DNA of 21,555 nucleotides from positions 5,205-26,759 of the forward strand of contig DCFY01000098.1 of assembly GCA_002315155.1 (NCBI GenBank), given 5' to 3'. The notes under the pieces are model-generated. The model ran no database searches. It was not told the origin of the DNA and saw nothing but the letters and a program-made list of their open reading frames with translations. This document shows, one piece after another, positions 8,121 through 16,278 of this stretch. The number at the start of each line of letters is the position of its first letter. Positions within the stretch are counted from its first letter, which is position 1. This DNA is from Megamonas sp. UBA1792 (GTDB taxonomy: Bacteria > Bacillota_C > Negativicutes > Selenomonadales > Selenomonadaceae). Position numbers and translations under genes: made by a program.

Positions 8121-11100
8121 TTATTTATAGTACCGGATGCCAGCTTCAAAGAGCTGCTGATCTTTTTGTCCCGGAACATTCGCCGATATATTTTCGCCAA
8201 TGCGCTCTGAATGGCCCATCTTACCAAGTACGCGTCCATCTGGGCTCGTGATACCCTCAATCGCATTGACAGAGCCATTCGGATTGTACGGGATTTCAAG
8301 CGACGGATTACCAAGCGCATCAACATACTGTGTTGCTATCTGTCCACGTATACGCATTGATGCAATAACCTCATGATCCGCAACAAAGCGACCTTCTCCA
8401 TGAGATACAGCAACTGTATGAACATCACCAATTTTGACGTTATTAAACCAAGGTGAAAGATTAGATACAACCTTCGTCTGCACCATACACGATACATGAC
8501 GTCCAATCGAGTTGTGCGTAAGCGTTGGTGAACCTTCACTAAGATCGCGAATCTCACCATACGGTACAATACCAAGCTTTATAAGCGCCTGAAAACCATT
8601 ACAAATACCAAGCATAAGTCCATCCCTCTTCTGCAAGAGCTTCATAACCTCTTCTTTGATGCGCGGATTACGGAACATTGCCGCGATGAACTTGCCCGAC
8701 CCATCCGGTTCGTCGCCACCACTAAATCCACCTGGCAGCATGATTATCTGTGATGCCCGTATACCCCGGACAATTGCATCAACCGATTCTTCGACAGCCG
8801 CTGGTACAAGATTGCGCACGATAAGTGTCTCAACTAAGCCACCAGCTCTTTCAAACGCCCGGGCTGAATCATACTCACAGTTCGTTCCTGGGAACACGGG
8901 GATGAAAATGCGCGGCTTCGCATAAGATGTCTCTGCCGTAACTTTATTACCCTGTTTGTAGAATACGGAATTCGCTGCCTTCATGTTTTCCTTCGTCTTC
9001 GTCGGGAAAATTTTTTCCAGTGTTGAACAATATGCCTTCGCTGCTTCAGCAATACTGATGACCGCATTCCCGCAAACGATACTTGGAACAGCCACTGTCG
9101 TGCCAAGCTCATAGTAGTCTGTCCCGGCAAGGATTGTCGATACATCCGTCTGATCAGAAATCTCAAGAATAATCGACCCATAGCTGCATTTAAAAAGTTC
9201 TTCCTTCTTAATAGCTTTCCCAAAGGTAAAGCCAATTCCATTACCCAGACACATTTTTGTAACAGCCGCCGCAATACCACCGACTCTTACACTCTGTGCA
9301 GCAAATACTTTTTTTTCACTAATAAGTTGGCTGACTTTCGCAAAATTCAACTTCAGCTTCGCAAATATCGGCAGTTTCTGTTCATCGTACGATGCCGGTA
9401 CAAGATATACCTTATTGCCTACAAACTTAAATTCCGGTGAAACTGCACCATCCGCTTTCATCACAGCTACGGCAAAAGCTGCAATTGAAGGCGGCACTGT
9501 AAGGTCCATAAAAGTTCCTGACATGGAGTCCTTACCTCCAATTGCCGGTATCTCAAGCGCATGCTGTGCAAGCAGCGCACCAAGAAGCGTGCTGAAAGGT
9601 TTTCCCCACTTTTCACTATCCTTACCAAGGCTTTCAAAATACTCTTGGAATGTCAAACGAATCTTGTCACTTCTACCGCCAAGTGCCACCATTTTCGCTG
9701 CTGCTTCAACAATTGCATAGACAGCACCATGAAAGGGACTCCAATCCATAAGATATGGATTAAAGCCAAAGGTCATTGCCGTAGCTGTTGTCGTTTCTCC
9801 ACCCTGTACCGGCAGTTTTGCAACCATACCTTCAGCTGGTGTCATCTGATGCTTGCCACCAAATGGCATAAGGACGGTATTACCACCAATCGTTGAATCA
9901 AAGCGTTCAGCAAGCCCTTTCTGACTGCAGACATTGAGATCCTTCAGATTTTCCAGCCATGCCTTTTCGAGATCATTACCACACTTCTTCACCACTAACG
10001 GGATTCTATCAAAATAGCAATTTTTTTCATCCGGTGATGTAATCTTTACATTGACATGCTGACGCACACCATTCGTATCAAGAAAAGCACGACTTAGATT
10101 TACAATATCCTTTCCACGCCACTTCATAAGTAAACGTTCGTTCGTCGTAACCTGTGCAACCATCGTCGCTTCTAAATTTTCTACATCGGCATATCTTATA
10201 AAATCATCCAGGTTACTGGCATCAATAACGACCGCCATGCGTTCCTGCGATTCTGAAATAGCAAGTTCTGTGCCATCAAGTCCTTCATATTTTTTTGGCA
10301 CCTTATCAAGATTAATAATGAGCCCATCAGTAAGCTCACCGATAGCAACGGCCACACCTCCGGCACCAAAGTCATTGCAGCGTTTAATCATACGGCTTAC
10401 CATCGGATTTCGAAACATTCGCTGGATCTTACGCTCCGTCGGTGGATTCCCTTTTTGAACTTCTGCACCGCAGGACGTAAGAGATTCTTTCGTATGCTCC
10501 TTCGAAGACCCTGTTGCTCCGCCACAGCCATCACGGCCCGTGCGGCCACCAACAAGCACAATGACATCGCCCACCTGCGGAACTTCGCGTACAACATTGC
10601 ATTTAGGAACTGCTGCGATAACTGCACCAATTTCAAGACGCTTCGCCATAAATCCTTCATGATAAACTTCTGTTACCTGCCCAGTCGCCAACCCAATTTG
10701 ATTCCCATAAGCGCTGTAGCCTGATGCTGCGCCCAAGACAATTTTCTTTTGTGGCAGCTTGCCAGGCAGTGTTTCCGATACCTTACGGCGCGGATCTGCC
10801 GCACCTGTCACACGCATCGCCTGATAGACATAGGACCTTCCTGAGAGCGGATCACGAATCGCGCCGCCAAGACATGTCGCTGCACCACCAAACGGTTCAA
10901 TTTCCGTCGGATGATTATGCGTTTCATTCTTAAACATGACAAGCCATTCTTCATCTTTTCCATTGATATCTGCATCTACAACAATACTACAGGCATTGAT
11001 TTCTTCAGATTTGTCGAGATCTTCCAGCTTACCTTGTTTCCGTAACACCTTCATACCAATAACAGCAATATCCATGAGTGTGACAGCACGCTTTGTCGTG

Positions 11101-11894
11101 TAAAGTTCTCCCCGATCCTGCAGATACTGCCGATAGGCCTTCTCGATTGAGGGTGCAAAATAGCCCTCATCAATATCGACAAGATCAATTGCTGTTGTAA
11201 AAGTCGTATGGCGGCAATGATCAGACCAATATGTATCGATTACACGAAGTTCTGTAATCGTCGGATCTCTTTTTTCTGTATCAAGGAAGTACGTCTGGCA
11301 AAATTTCAGGTCCTCAAAGCTCATAGCAAACCCTCGTTCATCCATAAAAGCCTGCAGTTTTTCCTCTGGCATCGTTGCAAAACCTGTTAGCAGCTCTACA
11401 TCTGATGGTACCTCAAGCTGCATATTGAGCGTTTCCGGTTTTTTCAGTGAAGCTTCGCGCGACTCTACTGCATTGATACAGTACTCTTTGATTTTTGCAA
11501 AATTTACATCATCAATATCACCTACAAGGACTATAACTCTTGCTGTCGTGATAACAGGTCTTTCCTTCTGTGTAACAAGCTGTACACACTGAGCAGCTGA
11601 ATCTGCTGTCTGATCGTACTGCCCCGGCAGATATTCTACAGCAAACATACGCGAATTCGAAAACTCCGGTAAACCTTCATCATAAACAATATCTACCGGT
11701 GGTTCAGAAAAAACAACGGATCTTGTCTGGCGGTATTCCTCATCACTTAAGCCTTCAATATCGTAACGTTTAATTATACGAACTGCCTTCAAATCAGTAA
11801 GACCAAAGCTTTCCCGAAGATCTGAACAAAGTGCCTGTGCCGGGATATCAAAAAATCCCTGCCGTTTTTCTACAAAAATTCTTCTTACAGTCAT
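8121..11894 (-). CDS. purL: Phosphoribosylformylglycinamidine synthase, single-chain large form
   Basis: A 1257-aa enzyme of de novo purine synthesis that converts FGAR, glutamine and ATP to FGAM. It is the long single-chain form: an N-terminal PurS-like region (about 1-150), a linker with the signature YWSDHCRHTTF at 222-232, two AIRS-type ATP-binding halves with the NETHNHPTEIEPFGGAATCLGG block, and a class I glutamine amidotransferase domain from about 993. The amidotransferase triad is Cys1098 in GICNGFQAL, His1228 and Glu1230 in GHSER. The ATG at 11894 is chosen because GGAGG lies at 11906-11910, 11 nt upstream; an in-frame TTG at 11912 would lie on that site. It follows a YhcH gene on the same strand; no other pur gene is in the window. 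A hairpin at 11966-11998 lies in its leader. Confidence 0.97.
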   Translation of the reverse strand: MTVRRIFVEKRQGFFDIPAQALCSDLRESFGLTDLKAVRIIKRYDIEGLSDEEYRQTRSVVFSEPPVDIVYDEGLPEFSNSRMFAVEYLPGQYDQTADSAAQCVQLVTQKERPVITTARVIVLVGDIDDVNFAKIKEYCINAVESREASLKKPETLNMQLEVPSDVELLTGFATMPEEKLQAFMDERGFAMSFEDLKFCQTYFLDTEKRDPTITELRVIDTYWSDHCRHTTFTTAIDLVDIDEGYFAPSIEKAYRQYLQDRGELYTTKRAVTLMDIAVIGMKVLRKQGKLEDLDKSEEINACSIVVDADINGKDEEWLVMFKNETHNHPTEIEPFGGAATCLGGAIRDPLSGRSYVYQAMRVTGAADPRRKVSETLPGKLPQKKIVLGAASGYSAYGNQIGLATGQVTEVYHEGFMAKRLEIGAVIAAVPKCNVVREVPQVGDVIVLVGGRTGRDGCGGATGSSKEHTKESLTSCGAEVQKGNPPTERKIQRMFRNPMVSRMIKRCNDFGAGGVAVAIGELTDGLIINLDKVPKKYEGLDGTELAISESQERMAVVIDASNLDDFIRYADVENLEATMVAQVTTNERLLMKWRGKDIVNLSRAFLDTNGVRQHVNVKITSPDEKNCYFDRIPLVVKKCGNDLEKAWLENLKDLNVCSQKGLAERFDSTIGGNTVLMPFGGKHQMTPAEGMVAKLPVQGGETTTATAMTFGFNPYLMDWSPFHGAVYAIVEAAAKMVALGGRSDKIRLTFQEYFESLGKDSEKWGKPFSTLLGALLAQHALEIPAIGGKDSMSGTFMDLTVPPSIAAFAVAVMKADGAVSPEFKFVGNKVYLVPASYDEQKLPIFAKLKLNFAKVSQLISEKKVFAAQSVRVGGIAAAVTKMCLGNGIGFTFGKAIKKEELFKCSYGSIILEISDQTDVSTILAGTDYYELGTTVAVPSIVCGNAVISIAEAAKAYCSTLEKIFPTKTKENMKAANSVFYKQGNKVTAETSYAKPRIFIPVFPGTNCEYDSARAFERAGGLVETLIVRNLVPAAVEESVDAIVRGIRASQIIMLPGGFSGGDEPDGSGKFIAAMFRNPRIKEEVMKLLQKRDGLMLGICNGFQALIKLGIVPYGEIRDLSEGSPTLTHNSIGRHVSCMVQTKVVSNLSPWFNNVKIGDVHTVAVSHGEGRFVADHEVIASMRIRGQIATQYVDALGNPSLEIPYNPNGSVNAIEGITSPDGRVLGKMGHSERIGENISANVPGQKDQQLFEAGIRYYK

Positions 11895-11965
11895 GAAATT
11901 ACCAGCCTCCAAAAAATTGATTCACTACAAGAGTAACTTATTGGTACTATGCCACTAAAGCAATT

Positions 11966-11998
11966 AGATGCAGTAGTGCATGAAGCTCCACCGCATCT
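11966..11998 (-). promoter_or_regulatory. Hairpin in the purL 5' leader
   Basis: On the minus strand AGATGC and GCATCT arms, continued by GGTGGAGC against GCACTACT with one mismatch and two wobbles, form a 14-step stem with a 5-base loop. No T run follows, so it is not a simple terminator. A TATAAT at 12006-12011, with TTGTTA 18 bp further upstream, would start transcription near the base of the hairpin. It does not match the purine or PRPP riboswitch patterns I know. Confidence 0.45.
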
Positions 11999-12006
11999 GG
12001 CTATTA

Positions 12007-12480
12007 TTATAAGGTATTCACAGCAATTTTAACAACTACTTTTATTACTGGTGAAGATTTCCCTTCGACAGCACCACCTGGACGATGCACATCATTTGGA
12101 TAAAGAATAGCAAAGACCCCAGTTGATAAAAGAATATTGCTTTCCGGAATAAGTTCTTTATAAAAAGTAACATCTTTGTCATTATCATAGACTTCAGCAA
12201 CCTTAATGGCATGGCCTAGTGCACACCAACCCATGTACTCTTTGCCCTTCACCAAATACTGAATGTCAAGGAATTTTTTATGTGTTTCCGGTCTGCAGTC
12301 AGTCAAAGCACGCGTATTGTAGCTCTGTACAAGTGCAAAAACACGTTCTCCATCAATCGGATACTTTCCCATAGCCATTTTCGTAAAATCGTGGCTCTGT
12401 AAAAACACCAATGCTTTTTGTATAGTTGCCGCATATTTTACAATTTCCTCGCCAACATTATTAATGCTGCCAACAATCAT
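12007..12480 (-). CDS. YhcH/YjgK/YiaL family protein (DUF386, cupin-like)
   Basis: A 157-aa cytosolic protein of the YhcH/EbgC/NanQ family, a cupin-like fold. The family pattern is clear: ETHKKFLDIQYLVKGKEYMG at about residues 65-84 and ILYPNDVHRPGG at about 124-135, which supply the expected metal-binding His and Glu residues. Members studied in E. coli act on sugars; NanQ, for instance, speeds N-acetylneuraminate anomer interconversion. There are no sugar or sialate genes nearby, so the substrate here is unknown. The ATG has an AAAGGGAG site about 9 nt upstream. A small palindrome, AACAGTCCTGTT, lies in its 5' region at 12509-12520. The purL promoter candidate overlaps the end of this gene. 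Confidence 0.88.
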   Translation of the reverse strand: MIVGSINNVGEEIVKYAATIQKALVFLQSHDFTKMAMGKYPIDGERVFALVQSYNTRALTDCRPETHKKFLDIQYLVKGKEYMGWCALGHAIKVAEVYDNDKDVTFYKELIPESNILLSTGVFAILYPNDVHRPGGAVEGKSSPVIKVVVKIAVNTL

Positions 12481-12546
12481 TAAAAATCGCTCCCTTTTTC
12501 ATTCATAAAACAGTCCTGTTGTTTATAATATTATTTTATACAAATA

Positions 12547-12656
12547 TACAAATATATGCAATGAGTGAAAGCATACATTTCAAAATTCTTTTTCAAAAAG
12601 ACAGGTGTCGATGCAAGTTATCGGGAATAAAAGCAAAAACAGCAACAAGCACCTGT
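12547..12656 (+). repeat. Decayed duplicate of the T-box leader's 5' part
   Basis: The 18 bases TACAAATATATGCAATGA at 12547-12564 recur exactly at 12767-12784, and the similarity continues for another 16 bases with five mismatches, ending in TACATTT. Further on, a CGAT/ATCG stem (with a different loop) and an AATAAAA block fall at corresponding places. This copy lacks the AGAGAG and GGTTGCTG elements, the T-box sequence and any terminator. A separate 7-bp stem (ACAGGTG 12601-12607 with CACCTGT 12650-12656) may now fold here. It reads as a truncated, diverged stem I. Confidence 0.6.
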
Positions 12657-12732
12657 TAGCTAACATATTTCCCCATTATTGTACTATTTTTAGCAATTAT
12701 TGTATATGTTTTTCCATTCCACAAAAATGTTC

Positions 12733-12762
12733 TTGCAATATTACTATTACCTATGATATTAT
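12733..12762 (+). promoter_or_regulatory. Promoter candidate for the T-box / lrp-aminotransferase operon
   Basis: TTGCAA, an 18-bp spacer and TATTAT lie directly upstream of the T-box leader, giving a predicted start near 12769 at the base of stem I. Confidence 0.45.
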
Positions 12763-12768
12763 CATATA

Positions 12769-13000
12769 CAAATATATGCAATGACTGAGAGAGTACATTT
12801 TAATTTTTTTCAGAGAGACGATGGTTGCTGCGAATCGTCAGAAATAAAAATGGAAAGCTACTCACGAGCTGCCGGCCTCCTTCTGGAGATAAAAGCCTGC
12901 CGCATACCAGCGTTAAGGGTATTGAGTGAGCCCTAAGGCTCAACTAAGGTGGTACCACGGGAACAATTGTCCTCGTCCTTTTTGGATGAGGGCTTTTTTG
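12769..13000 (+). ncRNA. T-box riboswitch, probably tRNA-Ala specific
   Basis: The leader has all main T-box parts. Stem I has the K-turn start ATGACTGAGAG, the AGTA of the specifier loop (12792-12795), the AGAGAG element (about 12812-12817) and a GACGAT/ATCGTC stem capped by GGTTGCTGCGA. The conserved T-box sequence AAGGTGGTACCACGG lies at 12946-12960. It competes with an intrinsic terminator (CCTCGTCC with GGATGAGG, then T6). The specifier loop 3' side reads GAAAGCTA, which allows GCU (Ala, at 12857-12859, followed by A) or AGC (Ser). The UGGU of the T-box pairs with an A73 discriminator, as in tRNA-Ala, and not with G73 as in bacterial tRNA-Ser or tRNA-Trp. This favours Ala. The riboswitch would switch on the downstream genes when alanyl-tRNA is short. 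Confidence 0.9.
12969..12999 (+). terminator. T-box terminator hairpin
   Basis: CCTCGTCC (12971-12978) pairs with GGATGAGG (12984-12991), followed by a run of six T. Its 5' arm also pairs with ACGGGA of the T-box sequence to form the antiterminator, so the two states exclude each other. Confidence 0.88.
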
Positions 13001-13044
13001 TTTCCTTTTAACAAAATATACAAAAAAAGATAGGAGGAATTTTT

Positions 13045-13524
13045 ATGAGAGAATTACTGGAACTTCTGGAGCATGACGCACGCCGTCCCGTAAGTGAACT
13101 TGCCTCGATGCTGCATCGCAGCGAATATGAGGTAGACCAGCAAATACAGCAACTTGAGAAGGACAAGGTCATTTTAAACTATTCCACGCTTATTAATTGG
13201 GAAAAGTTTGGTGATGATACGGTTACCTCCATTATTGAGGTAAATGTAACACCACAGCGTGAAGTTGGTTTCGATGCCATTGCCGAACGCATCTATCGTT
13301 TTGATGAAGTCCGCACTGTCTATCTTATGTCAGGTAGTTTCGATCTGCTTGTCATTATTGAAGGAAAATCTCTACGCGATGTTGCAAACTTTGTTGCTAT
13401 GCGCCTTTCGACAATTGAAGGCGTCACAACAACACGCAGTCACTTCATGCTTAAGCCCTACAAAAAAGATGGTGTCATCATAAATGACAAGGAACGCGAT
13501 CACAGGCTGGTGGTCTCGCCATGA
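13045..13524 (+). CDS. Lrp/AsnC-family transcriptional regulator
   Basis: A 159-aa regulator. An AsnC-type winged helix-turn-helix occupies about residues 1-52 (LLEHDARRPVSELASMLHRS onward), and an AsnC/RAM ligand-binding domain about 62-145, with the ending motif GVTTTRSHFMLKPYKKDGV. Family members form octamers or dimers and respond to amino acids. AGGAGG at 13032-13037 precedes the ATG. Its stop overlaps the start of the aminotransferase by 4 nt (ATGA), so the two are translationally coupled. The same regulator-aminotransferase pair exists in Bacillus subtilis as alaR-alaT (yugG-yugH), and the T-box reading for Ala fits that. It probably senses alanine or a related amino acid and acts on its own operon; this is inferred. 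Confidence 0.93.
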   Translation: MRELLELLEHDARRPVSELASMLHRSEYEVDQQIQQLEKDKVILNYSTLINWEKFGDDTVTSIIEVNVTPQREVGFDAIAERIYRFDEVRTVYLMSGSFDLLVIIEGKSLRDVANFVAMRLSTIEGVTTTRSHFMLKPYKKDGVIINDKERDHRLVVSP

Positions 13525-14693
13525 ACTGGGAAAATTGCATCTCACCAGCCGTAAATTCCATTGCTCCGTCCGGCATACGCAAATTCTTTGACATCGCCGC
13601 TGAGATGGATGACGTCATCTCTCTTGGTGTCGGCGAACCAGACTTCGTCACACCATGGTCAATCCGTGAGAGCTGCGTCTATGGCCTTGAGCAGGGCTAT
13701 ACTTCCTATACCGCTAATCGCGGCCTTATGGAACTTCGTCAGGAAATCGTGCAGCTTCATAAAAATCGCTATAACCTCGATTATTCTGCTGCCCAGGACG
13801 TCCTTGTAACAGTCGGTGTCAGCGAAGGACTCGACCTCGCAATGCGTGCGATTATCGCTCCTGGTGATGAAGTTCTTATACCAGAGCCATGCTATGTCTC
13901 CTACAAAGCATGTGTGATTCTTGCTGGAGGCGTACCTGTAGCTGTACCAGCAAAAATCGAAAATGAATTCCGCATCACACCAGCTGAGCTCGAAGAGTAT
14001 CTCACACCAAAAACAAAAGCGCTTCTCATTGGATATCCGAACAACCCGACAGGTGCAGTTATGCGCCGTGCCGATTTACTCGCAATTGCTGACTTCGCTG
14101 AAAAACAGGATCTTATCGTTATTTCCGATGAAATTTACGGTGATCTTACTTATGGCAATGAAGAGCACATTTGCTTTGCTGCACTACCTCACATGAAAGA
14201 TCGTACGATTCTTTTGAACGGATTCTCCAAGGCCTATGCAATGACAGGCTGGCGTATCGGCTATGCACTTGCAAATCCAATCGTCATTGCCGCCATGACA
14301 AAAGTTCACCAATACACCATGCTCTGCGCACCCATCACGGCACAAGTTGCCGCAATCGAAGCACTGCGCCATGGTGAAAAGTACATGAAAAAAATGGTAT
14401 CCGAATATGACAAGCGCCGTCATCTCATTTATGACGGTCTGACAAAGATCGGGTTTGAATGTTTCGAACCCAAAGGGGCCTTCTATATATTCCCAAGCGT
14501 CCGCTCTATTGGCTATAGCTCTGAATTGTTCGCTGAAGAACTCCTCATGAGTGAGCGTATCGCTCTTGTACCAGGCAATGCCTTTGGTGACTGCGGTGAA
14601 GGCTACGTACGCTGCTCTTATGCAACTTCGATTTCTAACATCTCTGAGGCACTTGCCCGTATTGAAAACTTTGTCAAACACCATAAAAAATAA
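13521..14693 (+). CDS. PLP-dependent class I aminotransferase, probable alanine-forming (AlaT-like)
   Basis: A 390-aa fold-type I aminotransferase. The PLP lysine is Lys237 in NGFSKAYAMTGWRIGYAL. Other family residues are Asn174-Asn175 in YPNNPTG, Asp203 and Tyr206 in SDEIYGDL, the substrate-end motif TSYTANRGLMELR near 61-73, and a late Arg in GYVRCSY that would hold the substrate carboxylate. Length is normal for the family. Enzymes of this subgroup are annotated variously as aspartate, alanine or broad-range aminotransferases. The coupling with an Lrp-type regulator and control by a T-box that best reads tRNA-Ala favour alanine synthesis from pyruvate. Specificity is inferred from context; the fold assignment is secure. 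Confidence 0.92.
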   Translation: MNWENCISPAVNSIAPSGIRKFFDIAAEMDDVISLGVGEPDFVTPWSIRESCVYGLEQGYTSYTANRGLMELRQEIVQLHKNRYNLDYSAAQDVLVTVGVSEGLDLAMRAIIAPGDEVLIPEPCYVSYKACVILAGGVPVAVPAKIENEFRITPAELEEYLTPKTKALLIGYPNNPTGAVMRRADLLAIADFAEKQDLIVISDEIYGDLTYGNEEHICFAALPHMKDRTILLNGFSKAYAMTGWRIGYALANPIVIAAMTKVHQYTMLCAPITAQVAAIEALRHGEKYMKKMVSEYDKRRHLIYDGLTKIGFECFEPKGAFYIFPSVRSIGYSSELFAEELLMSERIALVPGNAFGDCGEGYVRCSYATSISNISEALARIENFVKHHKK

Positions 14694-14701
14694 AAAGAAG
14701 C

Positions 14702-14735
14702 CCAGCCGGTCGGATCACACGATTCGACCGGCTGG
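14702..14735. terminator. Hairpin between convergent operons
   Basis: An 11-bp GC-rich perfect stem (14702-14712 with 14725-14735, CCAGCCGGTCG arms) extended by three more pairs, 8 nt after the aminotransferase stop. On the plus strand no T run follows; on the minus strand it is followed by CTTCTTTTTATTTTT, so it would work better as a backup terminator for the leftward cheX operon. Confidence 0.6.
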
Positions 14736-14775
14736 ACAAACATACCAATTCCATCCATCAACCTTAAAGCACATG

Positions 14776-14838
14776 CATAAAACAAGAATCTGCTGCATAC
14801 GATAATCTCCACCGTATGCAGCAGATTCTTGTTTTATG
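14776..14838. terminator. Long bidirectional terminator (26-bp perfect inverted repeat)
   Basis: Arms 14776-14801 and 14813-14838 are perfect reverse complements over 26 bp with an 11-base loop. The outer part of each arm is A/T-rich (CATAAAACAAG against CTTGTTTTATG), giving a U-rich 3' end on either strand. It lies between the rightward aminotransferase operon and the leftward cheX operon, as expected for a shared terminator. Confidence 0.8.
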
Positions 14839-14868
14839 TCTAAAGGATATTATGCTTTTATATTTAAA

Positions 14869-15327
14869 TCATTGTACAGCAATGTCTATCTCAAAAGCAT
14901 GACCATCAATCTCCATTTCGATTGATAAATACTGTTCACTACTAATCTTAACCATAAAATTGTCACCAATCGAAAGACTCGGTGTCGATATATCCACTTC
15001 CAATCCCATTGCTGTAAGATTTGTTGCCGCATTTGCTGTCAACATATTCGACAACTCTGAGATCGCGCTCTGTGCCATTTCATCAAAAGCAGTAACAGGC
15101 ATCCCCATCATCATTGTCGAAGCAATAAATTTAGCTGTATCATCTGTCATATTATAAGCAACACTTCCACGAATTTCTTTGGTAAACCCTACAAGTACAG
15201 TAACTCCAAGACTCATCGTCGCTTTATCCCGTACAGAAATCTTATTTCTTTTCAAGTTTTGAAATCCAATTTGCGGCATAATATTCATAAACGCATCCAT
15301 AAATGGATTTACCAGCTTCGCATCCAT
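14869..15327 (-). CDS. cheX: CheX-family chemotaxis protein (CheY-P phosphatase-like)
   Basis: A 152-aa cytosolic protein of the CheC/CheX/FliY phosphatase fold. The pattern FDEMAQSAISELSNMLTANA at residues 81-100 contains the catalytic Glu91-x-x-Asn94 (ELSN) that CheX uses to dephosphorylate CheY-P. A single such motif is typical of CheX, whereas CheC has two. The start ATG has GGAGGGGG within the end of the preceding gene, 3 nt away, so the two are coupled. The partner is most likely the REC domain of that gene. No other chemotaxis or flagellar gene is visible, so a role outside classical chemotaxis is possible. Confidence 0.9.
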   Translation of the reverse strand: MDAKLVNPFMDAFMNIMPQIGFQNLKRNKISVRDKATMSLGVTVLVGFTKEIRGSVAYNMTDDTAKFIASTMMMGMPVTAFDEMAQSAISELSNMLTANAATNLTAMGLEVDISTPSLSIGDNFMVKISSEQYLSIEMEIDGHAFEIDIAVQ

Positions 15328-15330
15328 TTC

Positions 15331-16194
15331 TTATTCCCCCTCCGCAAATCCGATATTCAGTTTAAAATCACCCAAACGTGTCTTAGCAACAATATTAAAA
15401 GATGTAAGCTTCGGATTCGCAATGCGGATCTTTGCTCCACAAATCGTTCCTGGTGGTGTTATACGCATTTCCTTATCACTAAATACGTCATTAACCCTGG
15501 AAACACCCCTGCCCACAATAATATTCGCAGCCTCTTCAATACATTCATGTGCTTCTTCTTCTGATAATTCCTCATTATTCTCTTTCCCCAGAATTACCTT
15601 GGAAAAACATCTCATTGTATTTGCATCCATATGCACAATTGCTCTTCCTACAGGATTTCCCGTAAGTCCAATAATTACAGCGATTCCATCGATATCAAGA
15701 ACGTGACCCTCATCACTACAAAGGCTCACCTTGCTGTGCACACCTGCCAAACTAAACAAGCTCTTCTGTAATGCTTTTACAAATGCCTTTACATAAGACT
15801 CTCTTAAGACATCAATCGTCCCTTTTCTATTCTGACAAACCATAAGCAAAGTATCAATGAGTTCATTCGCATTCACTGGCTTTTGTAAAAAAGAACTAAT
15901 CCCAACCGCATGTCCCCGCATCATAAGATTTACATCTTTCATGGCACTGATCATGACAATCTTCGCTTTGGGATTGATTTTAAGAATTTGTCTGCTGCAC
16001 TCCATCCCATCTGCATCCGGAAGGTTCATATCCATTGTAATAATATCCGGATTTGCTTTTGGATACTTTTCAACGGCTTCCATACAATTTTGTGCATACT
16101 CACAAATCTCAAAATTTGTTTTCGAAAGAACTTCCGCTAGCATAGCACGACTAACTCTAGAATCGTCTACGACCATTACTTTGATCTTTTCCAC
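15331..16194 (-). CDS. Response regulator: CheY-like REC domain fused to a CheX-like domain
   Basis: A 287-aa two-domain protein beginning with GTG at 16194 (AGGTGA about 8 nt upstream). The REC domain (about 1-122) has the full phosphorylation set: Asp10-Asp11, the phospho-acceptor Asp55 in TMDMNLPD, Ser83 in MISA and Lys105 in QKP. The second half (about 130-287) resembles CheX: GIAVIIGLTGNPVGRAIVHM (170-189) and an ExxN pattern at Glu221-Asn224 in IEEAANIIVG, as in CheX-type phosphatases. The fusion would join a receiver with a phosphatase-like module in one chain. The stand-alone CheX follows 3 nt later. There is no DNA-binding domain, so output is probably through protein contacts. Domain calls are firm; the function of the fusion is not known to me. 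Confidence 0.88.
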   Translation of the reverse strand: MEKIKVMVVDDSRVSRAMLAEVLSKTNFEICEYAQNCMEAVEKYPKANPDIITMDMNLPDADGMECSRQILKINPKAKIVMISAMKDVNLMMRGHAVGISSFLQKPVNANELIDTLLMVCQNRKGTIDVLRESYVKAFVKALQKSLFSLAGVHSKVSLCSDEGHVLDIDGIAVIIGLTGNPVGRAIVHMDANTMRCFSKVILGKENNEELSEEEAHECIEEAANIIVGRGVSRVNDVFSDKEMRITPPGTICGAKIRIANPKLTSFNIVAKTRLGDFKLNIGFAEGE

Positions 16195-16278
16195 AAAATC
16201 TCACCTGCTTTTTCTAGTGTTTTAAGCATTATTTCGTCTACACCGTTCTTATAATTTCCAAATGCAGTATGTACTTAT

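Noticed and set aside
12601..12656. The ACAGGTG/CACCTGT stem as a terminator of an upstream gene
   Set aside because: The loop is over 40 nt, no T run follows, and no plus-strand gene lies upstream.
12847..12853. TGG (Trp) or ATG (Met) as the T-box specifier codon
   Set aside because: ATG is needed for the helix above the specifier loop (pairs with CAT after AGTA), and a Trp tRNA with G73 would not match the UGGU of the T-box.
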